Of a stretch of 7,116 nucleotides of DNA, positions 4,583-7,116 are shown piece by piece (the first letter of the stretch is position 1; each line of letters opens with the position of its first letter). The notes under the pieces are model-generated. The model did no database searches. It saw only the letters and a list, made by a program, of their open reading frames with translations, and was not told the origin of the DNA. Source of the stretch: Syntrophaceae bacterium. Its GTDB lineage: Bacteria > Desulfobacterota > Desulfomonilia > Desulfomonilales > Desulfomonilaceae. The translations under genes were made by a program, and so were the position numbers. The stretch lies in the NCBI GenBank assembly GCA_014874425.1, contig JACWAG010000200.1:1-7116 (forward strand), given 5' to 3'.

Positions 4583-5899
4583 ATGTCGCTTCCGCGTGGC
4601 AATGAACTATGGGGTCATCCGAAAGGCCTTTTCATACTGTTCTTGACGGAAATGTGGGAGCGCTTTTCCTATTACGGAATGAGGTCATTGCTGGTTTACT
4701 ACATGGTTAAGCAGCTAATGTTTACCCATGGGTTCGCTTCGCAGGTTTACGGTCTTTATACGGGCTTAGTCTATTTGTCACCATGTGTGGGGGGAATTAT
4801 AGCAGATCGTTTCCTCGGACGACGCAAAGCCGTTATTGTAGGGGCGGTGTTGATGGCCATAGGACACTTCATGATGGCGGTAGAATCTCTTTTCTTCGCT
4901 GCCCTCTTAGTCCTGATCCTGGGAAACGGTTTTTTTAAACCGAACCTTTCTACTCAGGTGGCTGACCTTTATAATCCGCTTGATCAAAGACTCGACAGCG
5001 CCTTTAGCATATTCTATGTCGGGATAAACCTTGGGGCGCTTTTCTCGCCGTTAGTTTGCGGTTCTTTGGGCGAGATTTATGGTTGGCATTATGGTTTTAA
5101 CGCCGCGGGTGTAGGAATGATAGTCGGGCTGTTGATCTATCTTCTTGGCCAGAAATGGCTTGCGCCTAATCTGCTTGTCAGAGAGACACCGGCTGAAAAA
5201 GAAACAAATCAAATTCAAAGAAGTCAGGAAAGAGAAAAACTTTGGGCGCTATTGGCTATTGGCGTGGTAAGTGTGGCTTTTTGGTCCGCCTACGAACAAC
5301 AGGGGAATACTCTGGCGCTGTGGGCCGACGCTTGTACTGAGCGTCACATCCTTGGTTGGCAATTGCCCGCCACATGGTTTCAGGCCCTAAATCCAGCTTT
5401 TATCTTAATGTTGACCCCGATTGTAACAACTTTCTGGGCGTGGCAGTCCAGAAACCGTGAAGAGCCATCAGCCATATTAAAAATGGCGATTGGCTGTTTT
5501 CTGTTAGCGACGGGATTTCTGATTATGGTCCCCGCAGCGTGGTTATACGAAGAGGATGGGTCGCGAGTAGGGATGTCCTGGCTCATTTCCTTTAATCTGA
5601 TCGCAACCCTTGGTGAATTGTATCTGGCTCCAGTTGGACTTTCACTGGTTACCAAACTGTCCCCAAAACGTGTTGTCTCAATGATGATGGGAATTTGGTT
5701 CCTGTCATACTTTGCCGGGAACTATGCGGCGGGGTTCCTGGGCCAATATTGGGATGAGCTGGCCAAAGAAAACTTTTTTATCATGATCGCCACAATTGCC
5801 TTTACCGCCGGAATGGCTATGCTATTAATCCTAAAACTCCTAAGACGGGCCCTGGGCCTGAAAGGCGTATTTAGTAACCCGATTGACCTCCAACCATGA
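4583..5899 (+). CDS. POT/PTR2-family proton-coupled oligopeptide transporter
   Basis: This 438-residue membrane protein imports di- or tripeptides with protons. The POT hallmarks are all present. ExxER is seen as E23-MW-E26-R27 followed by FSYYG in helix 1. GGIIADRFLGRRKAVIVG lies at 70-87. The PTR2 signature is GNGFFKPNLSTQVADLY (114-130), with helix-4 Lys119. FSIFYVGINLGALFSPL follows at 141-157, then AYEQQGN (236-242) with helix-7 Glu238, and GELYLAPVGLSLV (344-356) with helix-10 Glu345. I count about 12 hydrophobic segments. The linker between helices 6 and 7 (about 193-220) is polar and short, so the extra HA-HB helix pair of E. coli-type POTs is missing, which explains the length below about 500. 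The start ATG 4583 has TAGGGA 8 bases before it. The gene appears intact. Substrate specificity cannot be deduced. Confidence 0.93.
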   Translation: MSLPRGNELWGHPKGLFILFLTEMWERFSYYGMRSLLVYYMVKQLMFTHGFASQVYGLYTGLVYLSPCVGGIIADRFLGRRKAVIVGAVLMAIGHFMMAVESLFFAALLVLILGNGFFKPNLSTQVADLYNPLDQRLDSAFSIFYVGINLGALFSPLVCGSLGEIYGWHYGFNAAGVGMIVGLLIYLLGQKWLAPNLLVRETPAEKETNQIQRSQEREKLWALLAIGVVSVAFWSAYEQQGNTLALWADACTERHILGWQLPATWFQALNPAFILMLTPIVTTFWAWQSRNREEPSAILKMAIGCFLLATGFLIMVPAAWLYEEDGSRVGMSWLISFNLIATLGELYLAPVGLSLVTKLSPKRVVSMMMGIWFLSYFAGNYAAGFLGQYWDELAKENFFIMIATIAFTAGMAMLLILKLLRRALGLKGVFSNPIDLQP

Positions 5900-5935
5900 T
5901 ATACAGAATAAAATGTCGAAAGGCGCAAAACCGTA

Positions 5936-7116
5936 ATGAAAAAAATTGGAGTCTGGCTCGTCGGGGCCTTAGGTTCCATCTCTGTGACTGTAATTCTAGG
6001 GTCTCTTTTATTGAAGAAGGGTATGAGCCATTCTACAGGTATGGTCACGGAGACCGAGCCGTTCAAACGACTTGATCTTGTTCCATTTGAGGCAATGGAA
6101 TTTGGTGGCTGCGACATACGCAGTGGGAAATTATACGAAACCGCAAATCAAATCGTCCAAAAGACGGCAGGGATCGATCCTTCTCTTGTAACGGCCGTTG
6201 AGGCGGAACTTGCCCAAATTGAAAGAAATATCCGCCCTGGAACATCGTTCAACTGTGGCGAGGCCATAGGACAAATCTCCGCTGTCTCACTGGAAAGTGG
6301 CAAATCATTACGGGAAGAGATTAAAGAAGTTGTCAGCCAGATCAACGCTTTCAAGTCATCCAACGGACTTGATGAAGTTGTGGTCGTGAACCTTGCGTCT
6401 ACAGAGCCTCTTCTCGAACTCAAGGATTACCACCACGACATCACCGCTTTAGAGCATTGTATTGACAACAACTCAAAGGACTCGCTCCGAGCGAGCGCCA
6501 TCTACGCTTATGCGGCGATCCTGTCAGATTGCCCTTACATCAATTTCACGCCATCTAATGGGGCCCTCTTCCCGGCTTTAGTCCAACTGGCTCAACGCAA
6601 TGGTGTGCCGGTCATGGGCAATGATGGCAAGACAGGGGAAACCCTTGTAAAATCTGCCTTGGCGCCGATGTTTAAGAGCCGAAACCTTGAAATATTGAGT
6701 TGGGAAGGTTTCAATATACTTGGGAACATGGATGGTAAGATACTGGATTGTGAGGAAAACAGGCAATCCAAGATCAAAACTAAAGACGCGGTCCTTGGGA
6801 AGATCCTTGGTTACACGCCTCATTCTCAAGTCCATATAAACTACGTGCCCTCTCTGGGTGATCGAAAGACAGCATGGGATTTCATTCACTTTCAGGGCTT
6901 TCTCGGAACAAAGATGTCATTGCAATTTGTCTGGGAAGGATACGATTCCGCGCTGGCCGCTCCATTGGTACTGGATCTGGTACGATTTGCGGAATTGGCC
7001 CACCGGCGAGGCGAAGCCGGCCTGATGCCCCATCTCTCATCCTACTTTAAGGACCCGATTGGCGTGAATGAGCATGGGCTGCATGAGCAATTTCAGATGC
7101 TTATGAAATATGTGGA
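5936..7116 (+). CDS. inositol-3-phosphate synthase (partial, runs off window)
   Basis: The frame from ATG 5936 stays open to the window end, giving 393 codons without a stop. The enzyme uses NAD to isomerise glucose 6-phosphate to 1D-myo-inositol 3-phosphate. The N-terminus IGVWLVGALGS (4-14) is the NAD-binding strand-loop. LDLVPFEAMEFGGCDIR (46-62) corresponds to the family's F-G-G-x-D-I segment. VVNLASTEP lies at 150-158 and YINFTPSNGALFPAL at 201-215. The most conserved block, GVPVMGNDGKTGETLVKS (223-240), precedes SWEGFNILGNMDG (255-267), the G-N-x-D-G motif. DRKTAWDFIHFQGFLG (309-324) and FVWEGYDSALAAPLVLD (331-347) follow. It is the long bacterial form, so perhaps a few dozen C-terminal residues lie outside. 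GAAAGG at 5918-5923 is a rather distant ribosome binding site (12 bases), and 36 bases separate the gene from the transporter, suggesting an operon. The first Gly-rich loop has ALGS where ARGS is more usual. Confidence 0.9.
   Translation, partial: MKKIGVWLVGALGSISVTVILGSLLLKKGMSHSTGMVTETEPFKRLDLVPFEAMEFGGCDIRSGKLYETANQIVQKTAGIDPSLVTAVEAELAQIERNIRPGTSFNCGEAIGQISAVSLESGKSLREEIKEVVSQINAFKSSNGLDEVVVVNLASTEPLLELKDYHHDITALEHCIDNNSKDSLRASAIYAYAAILSDCPYINFTPSNGALFPALVQLAQRNGVPVMGNDGKTGETLVKSALAPMFKSRNLEILSWEGFNILGNMDGKILDCEENRQSKIKTKDAVLGKILGYTPHSQVHINYVPSLGDRKTAWDFIHFQGFLGTKMSLQFVWEGYDSALAAPLVLDLVRFAELAHRRGEAGLMPHLSSYFKDPIGVNEHGLHEQFQMLMKYV

Noticed and set aside
5913..5936. Earlier ATG at 5913 as start of the inositol phosphate synthase
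   Set aside because: It is in another frame and stops after seven codons, just before the real ATG at 5936.

Overview
The window looks like chromosomal DNA of a Gram-negative anaerobe, possibly a deltaproteobacterium (Desulfobacterota). I infer this from the gene types: a CoA-disulfide-reductase/rhodanese fusion, a DUF362 protein, a POT peptide transporter and a long bacterial inositol-3-phosphate synthase. No ribosomal or other marker gene is present, so the placement is weak.

The left part, about 1-1650, is a gene graveyard. It holds the last 22 codons of an unidentified protein, an ATGA-coupled 47-codon ORF that contains nested inverted repeats, a frameshifted IS3-family orfA remnant (319-430), and an intact DUF433 antitoxin-type gene (580-816). 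The antitoxin overlaps by ATGA a DUF5615-type toxin gene (813-953) that has lost its middle and all expected catalytic acids. Next is an AAA/DUF4143 ATPase pseudogene (about 1163-1650). Its N-terminal Walker A piece, central DUF4143 piece and C-terminal piece lie in three different frames, separated by two deletions.

The right part, 1667-7116, is intact, all on the + strand, and tightly packed. It encodes an FAD-dependent CoA-disulfide reductase with a C-terminal rhodanese domain (1667-3364), a DUF362 protein without Fe-S motifs (3386-4474), a POT-family proton/oligopeptide symporter (4583-5899), and an inositol-3-phosphate synthase that runs off the window end (5936 onward). Gaps are 21, 108 and 36 bases and I see no convincing terminator between them, so they may be one transcription unit. 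The set joins thiol/sulfane-sulfur chemistry, peptide uptake and inositol phosphate synthesis. A shared pathway is only a hypothesis.

The most notable observations are the clustered internal deletions (one in the toxin, two in the ATPase), the competing hairpins at 131-200, and the unusual neighbourhood of the disulfide reductase and the inositol phosphate synthase. I do not see clear evidence of a wholly new defence or mobile system.
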